Shown here piece after piece: positions 42,277 through 52,261 of a DNA stretch of 64,000 bases. A program made the translations under genes and the position numbers. A model generated the notes under the pieces. It was not told the DNA's origin, searched no databases, and saw only the letters and a list, made by a program, of their open reading frames with translations. Numbering within the stretch: the first letter of the stretch is position 1; every line of letters starts with the position of its first letter. The stretch lies in contig RPFO01000027.1 in the NCBI GenBank assembly GCA_009746045.1, positions 1,870,202-1,934,201 of the forward strand. Direction: 5' to 3'. This DNA comes from Mesostigma viride. Taxonomy: Eukaryota; Streptophyta; Mesostigmatophyceae; Mesostigmatales; Mesostigmataceae.

Positions 42277-42458
42277 AAGGAGCCACCTGAATTGACAGAT
42301 GACGAGCTCCTTGCAAGAATGCTGCGCGACGGCCATGACCATGCACGGCCGAAGAGCCAGCCTGACATCCTGCTATCAGATGGCTCAACATCAGAAATGT
42401 CGCTGTATGAGCGAAATTTCATGTATCTGTGACATGCCCATTTTCTTCAGTGATTTAT

Positions 42459-42507
42459 CAAGGAGACAACCAGCGCAGGCCAGAAATCGGGAGAATCCGG
42501 ACCATGA
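42459..42507 (-). mobile_element. Miniature copy of element S, 49 bp
   Basis: Flanked by TCAGTGATTTAT on both sides (42447-42458 and 42508-42519). The insert is the same segment that forms one end of the 163 bp element at 41667-41829, so it is an extremely short, 3'-anchored retroposed copy. Confidence 0.8.
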
Positions 42508-42519
42508 TCAGTGATTTAT

Positions 42520-43199
42520 GATGACTTTTGGGGAAAATGTGAAATTTCAAGGTTTCAGAACTGGATTGAGACAATGGATACAAAATTTTTAACAAATTGA
42601 ATCGCAAGGTCCAGTGTTGATTGCTGAAACTGTTAGGCACTTTATTGAATAGAATAATGGACAGCTAAAGCTACCACCTCAACCGCTTGCATCCTCACTC
42701 ATTCCCATAGCTGAGATAAAAATCCAGGCATATCCTTGCGGCACCATGTGCTAACCCAGGTCTAAGCAGAGCCGAGTCAGCCCACCTGGTCGTCGCACAG
42801 CTACCAGCCGGCAGATATCTGGCAAGACCCTACTGCCCGTTCACATGACCCCTAATTTCCGACCCACCACCACTTGACCAGAAAAAATGCGGTGGCACAC
42901 CATGGGGCCATGTGCATGTGCCATATGCCCTGCAGGGCAGGCTGCTTCATCACGCTGTGGGTGCCCAAGCCCCCCCTGGGCCAGATGCGGCAACCAGATC
43001 AAAAGGGGGGTCTTAACATTTTAACCTATACAGCGAGCCCCCCCTGCCTCTTGACTGTGTGCACCCGGTATAGCACCTGCTCACAGCCAAGTTTGAAGTA
43101 CATAAGTGACCCAGGTCTCCTTTTATACATGAGTCCTTGCATGGAACAGCCTATTTATTCAGTATTAGGCATTTCCACATAATAATTCCCTATTTACTT
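42520..43199. other. Intergenic, 3' of Prx-Grx
   Basis: No gene or clear repeat. It would include the 3' UTR of the minus-strand Prx-Grx gene. AATAAATAG near 43157 reads TATTTATT on the coding strand, so no standard polyadenylation signal is obvious. Confidence 0.4.
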
Positions 43200-46100
43200 T
43201 CAGGCATAGTGCTTCTCCAGCTCAGTGAAACCGCCAATGTGCTTCCCGTTGATGAACACCTGAGGGGTGGTCTTGGCGCCTGACGCCGCGCGCATACCGC
43301 GCAGGGTCACGCCACCTGGCGCCAGCTCGACCTCCTCCCAGCTCTCGCCCTTGGACTTGAGCAGGTCACGCGCCTTGCGGCAGAAGTCACAGCCGACCTG
43401 TGGTGGGGGCAACCAAAACAGAGAGACATCCAGAGTAGACCGCCAAGTATGAAAGAATTAAGTGGTTGGATGAGAACCCCTTGCGGCAAAGTTACAGAAT
43501 ATCTTGCGGCAGATGTCACAGCAAGCATGGGGGGGGGAGGGCAAGGGACGTAAAACACAATTAAAATACAATCAAATGTAAAATGAATAATGTCGTGGGA
43601 AAGGGGCGCAACCATCAGCTGGCCCTGGGGGAGAACCAAACGCAAGGGGCATAGCCAGGGCAGTGACAGGACGAGTGAGTGCTAGCACAGCACCGTTGGA
43701 CAGGCAATAGAGAGGCACGTTTAACTGAAGCCGTGTTTCTTGACGCAGCCAGGGAGCCCCGTAACTGTGACTAGTACAAGACTTCATACCCTAACAAGCG
43801 GGACTGCGTGACTACTTAATTACATTTAAACGTTGTTATCCTACCCTTTGATGAATTGATTATCCATCCCCCGCCCCTACCTTGGGGGAACATGACGTGA
43901 TGTCATTGGGCACGGGGTGGTGGAATGTGGCTTCACCACACATACGCCTTGACAAACAGGCAGCTACACCTAGTATGAGGCCGCCAGCGCCCCTACCTTG
44001 GTGAACATGATGATGTCATTGGGCTTGGCGGCGTCAGGCTTCAGGTAGTTGAGCATGGTGTCGGCGTCAGAGACCTTGAAAGGATCACCGGGCTCCTGGG
44101 GCTCAACAAACATCTGCGGGCCGGTTTTAGAGGGACAGCAAGGAAAGGAACCCAGTTTAAGACAAATTTTGAGACATTACAAATAACTTTGGCTAGGGCT
44201 TGTTAATCTCGATGAAAATTCCCTGTGGGGGTGGGAGGTTCGGGGCGGGGAGGTAGGTGAGGAATGATTACAGTGTTAAAAAAGTAAAGCAGACATTTAA
44301 AAACATCAGACACGGCTCTCTTAAACCAATGGGCATCTCCGCGTGTAACGCAGGCATCGATCGAGTGGAAGGAAAGAAAAAAGGCAGTGACTTGGCCTTA
44401 ATTAACTCAAGGAAAAGGCTACGAGGGCAAGGGCGATGAAAATAAGAAGACAGTGAAGCCCATGAAGATATCTATATCTTTAGAATATGAGATATATAGA
44501 TATCATTAATTATGATATATCTATAGAATATGTATAGAATTGAGATCATTAGGCCGGTACAAAGAAGAGGGACGAGGACGTCTGCACGTAGGCGATCGAG
44601 CTGAATGAGCACTTGCCATAGATTCAGAACAAAACCATCTCCCACAGGAAAAACACCATGTAGGCATTGAACAGGTGGTCACTGTACTGCCAGCACACAC
44701 TCGCCAGCGTCACTGTACCTGACAGGTGGTCACTTTCACTCCATACACATCGCGTGGCACAACCCAACCCACCACTCGACGAGTCATCCTTGGTGGGTCA
44801 CTGTACCCTTGGTCACTATAACAAACACAGGAATCAGGGACAGTCACGCACCTTATCGATGGTGCCGTCCTTGACGAGCATCGAGTAACGCCACGAGCGC
44901 TTGCCGAAGCCGATGGCCGACTTGTCCACCAGCTGACCCATCTTCTCCGTAAACTCGCCTGGAGGGTAGGAAGAAATATATGAACCAAGAATGGAGATTG
45001 TTAGATAAGGAAGCGGATCGAGAAGACCACAATATTCATTAGGCTAGTATTTCTGAGAGCAGATATAACGAGGTCCACCACTACTTCGTCCTCTGGGTGA
45101 AATCCCCTGCAACAGGCACGGAGTTGAGTATGAAAACAGATGAGGAGCAAGGCCCCTACAAACCATGGGTGAGTTTCCTGGCCTGGCACATTCTCGGAAA
45201 TCGCACTTGTGCATGCGTTTGTTCTATCACGCCCCTCCCCATTGCTGCCGGTGAGCACCCACACCTGCATGCCATCACTCACACTTGCTCATCATCAACC
45301 ACACTTGCTCGTCATCACCCACACTTGCTCATCATCACCCACACTTACTCATAATCACACTACTTACCTTTTCTCTAGTATCTACCGCATGACCCCTCGA
45401 TCTGCATCACTCCTTAGCCGCAAGTTACATGTACATTGTACAAAGCAGATCCTTGCAAATGATCAAAAGTTTCTGAGCCGGCACGTCACAATACACCACA
45501 TGGCGTGTTCAAGTAGTAGTGTATGTTACATTATTTATATTCTTTATAGAGGGATTCCCCTCACCGTTGCCATCGGCGATGACCCACACATTCTCCGCCC
45601 CCTGGTTCTTCTGCCACTCGTCCATGACAAAGCCATCGTTGACCGACAGGCAGACGATGGTGTCCACACCCAGCTTCCTGAACACGGGCCCCAGCTCGTT
45701 GTAGCGAGGCAGGTGGGTGGACGAACAGGTGGGGGTGAACGCGCCTGGGGGGGAAGGACAGATAGAATGTAGAATCACATGAGTCACACATGGGTAAGCC
45801 CTAACATAGAATCAAAATCACATGAAACAGTCCTTGAGACAGTGATCATGTCCTACAGGGAGGGGGAGCGGACGGGCGGGGAGGCAGGAAATTACGGGGG
45901 GCAGGAGGGTAGAAGATACACAAATTTGTGAGATACAGGCACTCAGGTAAAAGGGAGAAGTGTTGGGTTACCAGCAAATTAATTTTCGTGGTTAAGGTAA
46001 GAAGAGAAGAAGAAAACTTATAAACTTTAATACTTCGATTTGGAGGGCATGGATGCAAGCGAGTTTGAGGAGGCGAACGAAGTGCACACGAAGAACCACC

Positions 46101-47596
46101 GACAGGATATAGGTAGTGCCCTTCCAGGAGGGGGGGGGGGGCGGCCATAATGTTGATAACCTGGATTTTCATGCAACTGCATTTGATAGCCAAAGAAGGT
46201 CGAGGGGTGGGGCGATACACAAAAACCGTTTCGGACTCTTCAGACATTATCATCTGCAACCAATCACTTACATTAGACATGCTTAAGGTAGAGAGTGTAG
46301 GATGCAAACAAGCGACACCCCCCACACACCACACCCCCGCAGCGCACGCACTGACTTTTCAGATGCCACTGGCCGCACGCGTCGAATAGAGAGGGGGTTC
46401 GCTGCAATGCTGCATGTAGAGGGGAGATGCCTGCATGCTTGCGGTACCTGCCTGCTTGCCACCTGGCATGGCAGCTCTACACTAGCTGGGCGGGGCAACG
46501 GCCGGGGTTACTAGTACTACCACTTCGCAAGTAAATCAAATCCAAAGGGGGGTGGATTAGGATAATGCTGTACAGCTATACATGATTTTTGATCATGCTG
46601 TACAGCTACACATGATTTTGGCCTGCGCTGCTTGTCTTGTCGTATGTGGGCGGTACCATTCTAGTCAAGCTCTTGCGGCATCACGAATAGCCAGATTTCG
46701 AGTCTCAGTCCAGGTTTCCATTCTTACAGGTGAATCATGCAGTCCTGTCCACCAACCTAAATCTTGCCCAAGGGCTATCCCTTTGGCTGACTCTGGTTGC
46801 AGGCTTGACCCTCCCACCACTGTTGTGACGGCAAAGGGCTCAAACTAAACATGCAACGGATGCCAGCTACCCAAACAACGTGCTGATATCGTGACGAGTA
46901 CATCAGAACATCGAGGCAGCGTCAAGCTCACGTCGCTGAACGATATACAGACCTCAAAAGCCATGTGCTGCATTACATCTAGAACTGCAGCATAGCAGTG
47001 ACCGCTTCTAATCATAACACGGCACCGGTTAACAGCGCGAGATCGGCCAGCACGGTTTCTTCACGTGGCCTGTGCATAGACATTCACATTGTTGAATGAC
47101 AGATATCTACCTCGCCATACAAACAGCCGACGGCACGTGCCGACGGTGCGTACCTGGCAGAGAGAAGACAATGACGGTCTTGCCCTTGAACACATCCTCA
47201 GACTTGATGTGCTTCCAGTCACCGTCTGCATGCCAGCATGCCAGGGTAACATGCCCACTTATTAGTTCTGGCCCCTACAACGAAACAGCAACATGACACC
47301 CCGATGCATCGCTGAACAGTTAGTCACGCCCTACAGTCGCAAGCCACAACGCTCTAGACGAAGGAAAATTTGAAACCATGCAAATGACGAAACTAAATAA
47401 TAAAAATATAAATAAATGATAGTGGCCAATCTTGCCACCACCGAATCGACACATCGGGCACGGCACACACACGATCCTGCAAGAAAAAAGTACGCTAACC
47501 CGTAAAAAAAAGAAAACGGCGTGCGCCAACTGACTTACTCTCACGGTTATGGAACACAACGTCCATTGGGACCTTATCGCCCTCCTTAAGAACCAT
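43200..47596 (-). CDS. Peroxiredoxin 5-glutaredoxin fusion, six coding exons
   Basis: Proposed exons in order: 47596-47539, 47225-47154, 45744-45565, 44958-44852, 44113-43997, 43397-43200. Together they give 732 nt, 243 residues plus stop, with GT-AG borders throughout. Residues 1-165 are a type II/Prx5 peroxiredoxin: [19 protein letters not shown] carries the TxxC motif with peroxidatic Cys50, and VCLSVND gives Cys75, the usual PrxII resolving position. Residues ~170-243 are a glutaredoxin with GCDFCRKA (Cys181, Cys184) and the cis-Pro loop [14 protein letters not shown]. Such hybrids reduce peroxides with glutathione through the attached Grx. CDFC replaces the usual CP[YF]C. An upstream exon with a targeting peptide is possible, since CACAG precedes the ATG by a few bases. 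Intron 5 holds copies of both neighbouring exon ends. Confidence 0.9.
43481..43545 (-). repeat. Duplicated exon 6 start within Prx-Grx intron 5
   Basis: CTTGCGGCAGATGTCACAGC (from 43503) and a more decayed CTTGCGGCAAAGTTACAG (from 43480) copy the true exon border CTTGCGGCAGAAGTCACAGC (from 43375). The acceptor AG itself is lost in both. Confidence 0.75.
43870..43912 (-). repeat. Duplicated exon 5 end and donor within Prx-Grx intron 5
   Basis: CGCCCCTACCTTGGGGGAAC and the following ATGTCATTGGGC copy the true border at 43988-44027 (CGCCCCTACCTTGGTGAACA and ATGTCATTGGGC). On the coding strand AAG|GTAGGGGCG is intact, so this could act as a second donor. Confidence 0.8.
44461..44540. repeat. AT-rich palindromic tract in Prx-Grx intron 4
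   Basis: GATATCTATATCTTTAG and ATATATAGATATCATTAAT form nested inverted repeats of TATAGATATC. Confidence 0.6.
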
Positions 47597-47927
47597 GGTG
47601 TCGAGCTGTGAAGGGAAAACTGGGTGCTAGCTTGCCGAATGCGGGTGTGAGTCTGCGAGGCACGGGTGATGACGATTTTTCACACCTTCAAGACGCTTCG
47701 GCGAGATCCACCCACCACGGGGGCTCTTTCGCCTGTGCGTGGGCCACGCGGCGCGCCGGGCCATGATGCAAGCGTGTACGGAAAAAAATAACGGGGAGGC
47801 AGGCGAACCGGGAGACAGAGCGAACAGGTGGGCACGTGGCCGATGCGGTCGAACAGTCATGAGTCAGCCGCACATGGGAACCCACGTCACTCGGCGTCTC
47901 GGTGTGCTTGCTCTGGAGGATGCAGTT
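47597..47927. other. Upstream region of Prx-Grx
   Basis: CTTCACAG ends just before 47605 on the coding strand, a possible acceptor for an upstream non-coding or targeting exon. No further exon could be placed. Confidence 0.35.
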
Positions 47928-48120
47928 GTACACCCCCCCCCCACGTTTAAGATTCTCAGGTTTAAGATCATGAGCCCCTGGATTTGACCTCTAATAGTAG
48001 TATAATTGTAGTAGAATGTAGTAGAACTTAGTAGAATCGAATCACAGTAGTAAGATTCTTTAAGATCATGAGCCCTGGATTGGTCGGACCCCAATCTGAA
48101 ACGTGGGGGGGGGGGTGTAC
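47928..48120. mobile_element. Small TIR element A, 193 bp
   Basis: Ends GTACACCCCCCCCC...CCACGTTT and the inverse AAACGTGG...GGGTGTAC, a ~20 bp TIR. Internally TTTAAGATCATGAGCCC occurs twice as a direct repeat (near 47961 and 48059). Confidence 0.7.
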
Positions 48121-48287
48121 CACGCCGCACATGGGCAGCAAGAGTCTGTTAGTGGCCGAGGGCCGGAATATTTAGTATATCAGAATATATTTAGTACAGA
48201 ATTATTCACTGAATCTTACGATATAATACTAAATATATTCCGGCCCTCTGCCACTACAGACTCTGCTGCCATGATTGTGCGGCGTGG
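48121..48287. mobile_element. Small inverted-repeat element B, 167 bp
   Basis: CACGCCGCAC, GCAGCAAGAGTCTG and GAGGGCCGGAATAT on the left pair with the inverse on the right (ATATTCCGGCCCTC, CAGACTCTGCTGC, GTGCGGCGTG). Almost the whole element is one long hairpin, so it is foldback/MITE-like. Its left edge touches element A exactly. Confidence 0.75.
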
Positions 48288-48300
48288 GATTCAACAAAAC

Positions 48301-48769
48301 TACACCCTCCGCATTGGTAGTTTTAATTCAGTTCAGCCAAAAGGCCCTTCGGAATTAGACATTAGCGTTTTATTGGTTGAAAGTGCTACTGTACCCGCCC
48401 AATTAATTAATTATTAGTTTGTTTGTTTGGTTACCGAACAACCGTTGAACTGGCTGCGAAATTTAATAATTCTTTGTTTGTTGACTTTGTTCTGTAATAA
48501 CCCAGCCGGATGCACTGCTCTTACGGCTAGGAAAAGCACATTTTTCAGCCAGAAATCATATTTCTTTGTTTGTTAGCGAGAAAGCTGCACACGTGACAGT
48601 AAAATAATATTTATTTACACTTTCTTTGTTTGTTTGGTAGCTTCAAAAACTACAGTTCACTACACTCGGGAATTAGTTAATTAAAATTCTTTTGTTTTAT
48701 TTATCGTTTGCAGCTGGTCGGCGCCCAGCCTCATAATTATTTAGTAAAACTACCAATGCGGAGGGTGTA
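48301..48769. mobile_element. Small TIR element C, 469 bp
   Basis: TACACCCTCCGCATTGGTAG at the left and its complement at the right end (48746-48769) form a ~24 bp TIR. The interior has several TTCTTTGTTTGTT repeats and no convincing ORF. Confidence 0.8.
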
Positions 48770-49260
48770 ACTTCTAGAACTTGGTCCAAACTCGGACCAC
48801 GGAATAAACTCAACTCAACTCATCATATGTGTGTGCTGCCGGCTGCGTGGGCCTGAATCAACGACAACAAGGACAACAGCGTTGAAGCCGTTCAAGTACT
48901 TCAGTATCACACCCTGACAATGACTACCAGCCTATGTACCCTTGTTCATCTCTGCTGCTCATGTGCGGCGTGGGACACAACAACAACAACAACCCTTGTT
49001 CATGCCTGCCTGACACTGTGCCGTGCGCGCGCCGGGATCTACTGTAGGCGCGCATGCTCGATGCCGCGCATGCATGCCCCCGACTCCCGAGAGGCCGCTC
49101 GACGCGAGGGGGACGATGCCGCTTGTAGGGTGGGTATGACAGCCAACTTTGGCCAGTCCATACCGGTCGCTGGCGAGGGTCGCTGCAACGGGTGCTCTTT
49201 AACGCAACCCCGCTCCTTCTTGCAGGCGTGCCAGCCTTTTCAAACACTCGTTAGTGCAAA
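48770..49260. other. Upstream region of the ACP gene
   Basis: Contains ACAACAACAACAAC near 48977 and a GCGCGC-rich stretch. No other gene seen. The transcript start of the ACP gene cannot be placed. Confidence 0.4.
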
Positions 49261-51904
49261 ATGCAGGTCCCCGTCCGCGCGTTCGCGCTCCTGCGCTCCG
49301 CAGTTCTGCAGCATGCACGCATCCCGGTCGTCAGCTCCGCCACCAGAATGCAGGCGGCCAACTGGCAAGGCCTGCGGTCCTTTGGGGATGCCGCTCCCGG
49401 CACTTACCTTGATAAGCAGGAGGTGACGGACCGGGTATTGAACGTAGTGAAGAATTTCCCGAAGGTCTCCGGTGACAAGGTAATTTGCGCGTGCACGTGA
49501 ACCGTCGTTTGCACACGCGCACCGGGTGCGCCGCGTGTATTCCATCTAGTCAGCGGCTTTACGTGGCTGCACCATGCAGGTGGCCTGATTTTATACCGGG
49601 CCACGTGCTTCAGACGCGTGAAATTGAAAACCTTTTGGGCTTCGTTTGACCCTTCATATCCCCGCCTCGTGAGTCCCTAGTCACGCAGAATGTCCAAAGT
49701 ACTGCAGGTAGCATGTCCCCCCGTTGCTGATGGCCTGTAATCACTTTCCTGGTCTGAAGAAGTTAGTATTTGGTTTGGCTTACGGTTTAGGACAGCGCGA
49801 TTCTGTGTATATCCGTTGGACTCTGCTGCATAATGTCGTTTAATGTCACCTAGGAGTGACACGTGCGCTCGGCGACGTGTATGACTGGCGTCGTGGCCGA
49901 TTGAACTTAGTTTCAATCCCTTTTAGTCAATATAGACCCCATCCTTTCTTGTTGGTATTGTTAGTAGTCTTAAATGCGCATGGTAACTGTGTCGTGTCCT
50001 CTCGCATGTGCTTTGAAAACGATGAAGTAGCTGTTTCACAAGTGATTAAGCCCCCCTTCAACAGCACCAAGGGTTGGATCCAGTAATGCAATATTTTCCT
50101 GTTAAGTATGGATATGGCTGCCCCTGGCAGGGAGAGGGTCAGGGGGTATATATCATCTTTCAAAACCATTGTAGTCGTATTTTCCTTATCTTTTTGCTCT
50201 TACTTTTTGTTCTTTCGTTACCACACCAGTGTAGTCAGATGGTTCCCGCCTTGTGGATCTTGTTTTCTGTTCTTGCTTGCTCTTACGATAAATTATCGCT
50301 TCATATCAATGATGTAAAATTTCATGTAAACGATTTATCATTTCGCGTCAACAATTTGTCGTTTCGTATCAATAATGTAACGTTCCATATCAACAAGTAA
50401 TAGTGTATGGAAGGAGGCATGGAAAAGATGCATGTTGTTGGTCGCTCGTGCCTGGAGGTTTGTGTCAATATGTGAGTAAATACTCCTAACCTGTGTATAT
50501 ACTATGTGAGTAAATACTCCTAACCTGTGTATATACTATGTGAATAAATACTCCTAACCTGTGTATATACTATGTGAGTAAATACTCCTAACCTGTGTAT
50601 ATACTCTAGGAACACAGGTAGACCCAGTAGGTAGGGGCCTTATAGCCTAGGTCACAAACGGTTGAAGTTCTTTTGTGTGTGTGTGTGTGGTAAGTTGCCC
50701 TTTGTGCATTCTTCTGTTTCCACCCTGTAGCACATTCCAACGGGGGCACGGCTCCATCTTTGTCTATTTAAAACATTGCTGGGGTGTTATTTCATTGACT
50801 TGTTGCCACTTTATGAGTTATCAAGGGAGTGTCTGGTTCTCCATTATTTTCAACATGGCATGGGCATCTTTTTTTTTTTTTTTTTGACTCCCCTGTAACA
50901 GGGGCAACCCCTCCATGCCCCTGCCTGCTTCCCCACCCCCCGCTTCCTGCTCTTTCTATTCCTATTCTCCAAGAGCATTATCGCAAGGCCCCTTGTTCAG
51001 ATAAGCCCTCACCTGAAGGGCTTGCGTGGCTTCCCTTCCCCCTTCCCCCCTCCCCCTTTCCCCTTCCCCCCTCCCCCTTCCCCCTCCCCCTTCCCCCTTC
51101 CCCCTTCCCCCTTCCCCCCAGTTCTGTCAGCCACTTATTTGTTCCCCTTGCTTCAGACAACCCCCCCCCCCCCCCCGGGCTTTCCCGCCTGCCCTTTCAC
51201 AACCCATGACTAGGTGGTCCCCATTCCCCTTCTGACCCCATTGGATCCTCTTCCCCCCATCCCCCACCCCCCCTTCTATTTTTTGTACCGGGTAAACCCG
51301 TCAGAAATAGGCCTGCTTGCCCTCCCCCCTCCTCCCCCCCAGCCCCCCTTGCCGTTGTTGTTCTGTAACTTGTGTGGTGATCGCTCCTCCGCATCCATTC
51401 CATGTAATGGGGCAGCGCCCACCGCTTGTCGGGGGTGTTGACCCGACCCTTGACCCTTGCCCTGCTCTTTTCCTCGCTCCTTTTCTACCGCCTTCACCCC
51501 TGCGTTCCTCTTTGGTGTCACGGCGGCCCCATCTGCCCCTTCCCCCCCCCCCCCCCCCCCCCCAGGGTGAACCGCGGCGCCTACTTGGTGACCGTTCGGA
51601 CCCTTTCTTTCTTGCTTTCCCCCTCCCTTTCTGTCACATGTCTCTTCTCCCCTCCAGGTCTTATCTCTCATCGCGCCGGGGTCGATCGCCCCCATTTCAG
51701 CCCTGGCGCCCTCTTTGTAAATTCTCCCAACCTTTGCTCTTTCCTCCTCTGCTCCTCCCCCTTTCTTCCTTCCCTTTTGATCTACTTTCTGCCTCCTCTG
51801 TTCCCCCCAGGTGAACCCTGGCGCTGACTTTGTGAAAGACCTGACCCTTGCTTTGTTTACTCCTGCGCGCTCTGTACCCACCCTCCCATACACGCGCGTG
51901 CACG

Positions 51905-51988
<84 letters not shown>

Positions 51989-52261
51989 TACCGGGTCAAC
52001 CCCGGCGCCCACTGTGTCAACGGCCTGACCCTTTTGTTCCGTCTACTCCCGCACCCCCCGTACCCACACACACGTGCACACCAGGTCAACCCCGGCGCCC
52101 ACTTTGTCAACGACCTGGGCCTGGACTCGCTGGACACCGTCGAGATGGTGATGGCACTGGAGGAGGAGTTTGCGATCGAGATCCCCGACAGTGAGGCCGA
52201 CAAGATCGTGTCCTGCTCCGACGCCATCGCGTACATCTCGGCGCACCCGCAGGCCAAGTGA
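49261..52261 (+). CDS. Mitochondrial acyl carrier protein, two exons
   Basis: Exon 1 is 49261-49479 and exon 2 is 52085-52261, joined in phase 0 (K|V) across a 2605 bp GT-AG intron; 131 residues. Residues 1 to about 45 are Arg/Ala/Ser-rich without acids, a mitochondrial presequence. The mature part has [18 protein letters not shown], then [20 protein letters not shown] with Ser88 of the DSL motif as the 4'-phosphopantetheine site, then [13 protein letters not shown] and the plant-like end SAHPQAK. It carries acyl chains in mitochondrial fatty acid/lipoate synthesis and is a complex I-associated subunit in many eukaryotes. The intron is unusual: it holds at least four decayed copies of its own acceptor and exon 2 start, two minisatellites and a (CA)n tract. 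Confidence 0.93.
50302..50400 (+). repeat. 21 bp tandem repeat in ACP intron, ~4.5 copies
   Basis: Unit like ATCAATGATGTAAAATTTCAT, diverged between copies but keeping its length, so translation of an overlapping frame gives a seven-residue period ([28 protein letters not shown]). It lies in the intron. Confidence 0.7.
50465..50606 (+). repeat. ~35 bp minisatellite in ACP intron, four copies
   Basis: Unit ATGTGAGTAAATACTCCTAA plus CCTGTGTATATACT. Each copy holds GTGAGTAAA (donor-like) and CTCCTAAC (branch-point-like). Confidence 0.85.
51567..52050 (+). repeat. Ladder of decoy exon 2 starts in the ACP intron
   Basis: Copies start at 51567 (GTGAACCGCGGCGCCTACTT), 51697 (TCAGCCCTGGCGCCCTCTTT), 51811 (GTGAACCCTGGCGCTGACTT) and 51995 (GTCAACCCCGGCGCCCACTG). 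The real exon start is at 52085 (GTCAACCCCGGCGCCCACTT). The first and third keep CAG in front and a C/T-rich tract upstream. Their translations [16 protein letters not shown] and VNPGAHCV mirror the true VNPGAHFV. Confidence 0.85.
51911..51990 (+). repeat. (CA)n/(CG)n microsatellite in ACP intron
   Basis: About 60 bp of CACACA bordered by GCGCGC on each side, between decoys three and four. Confidence 0.9.

Noticed and set aside
51276-51989. Cys/Val- and Gly-rich frames antisense to the ACP intron
   Set aside because: Generated by the (CA)n and C-rich tracts.
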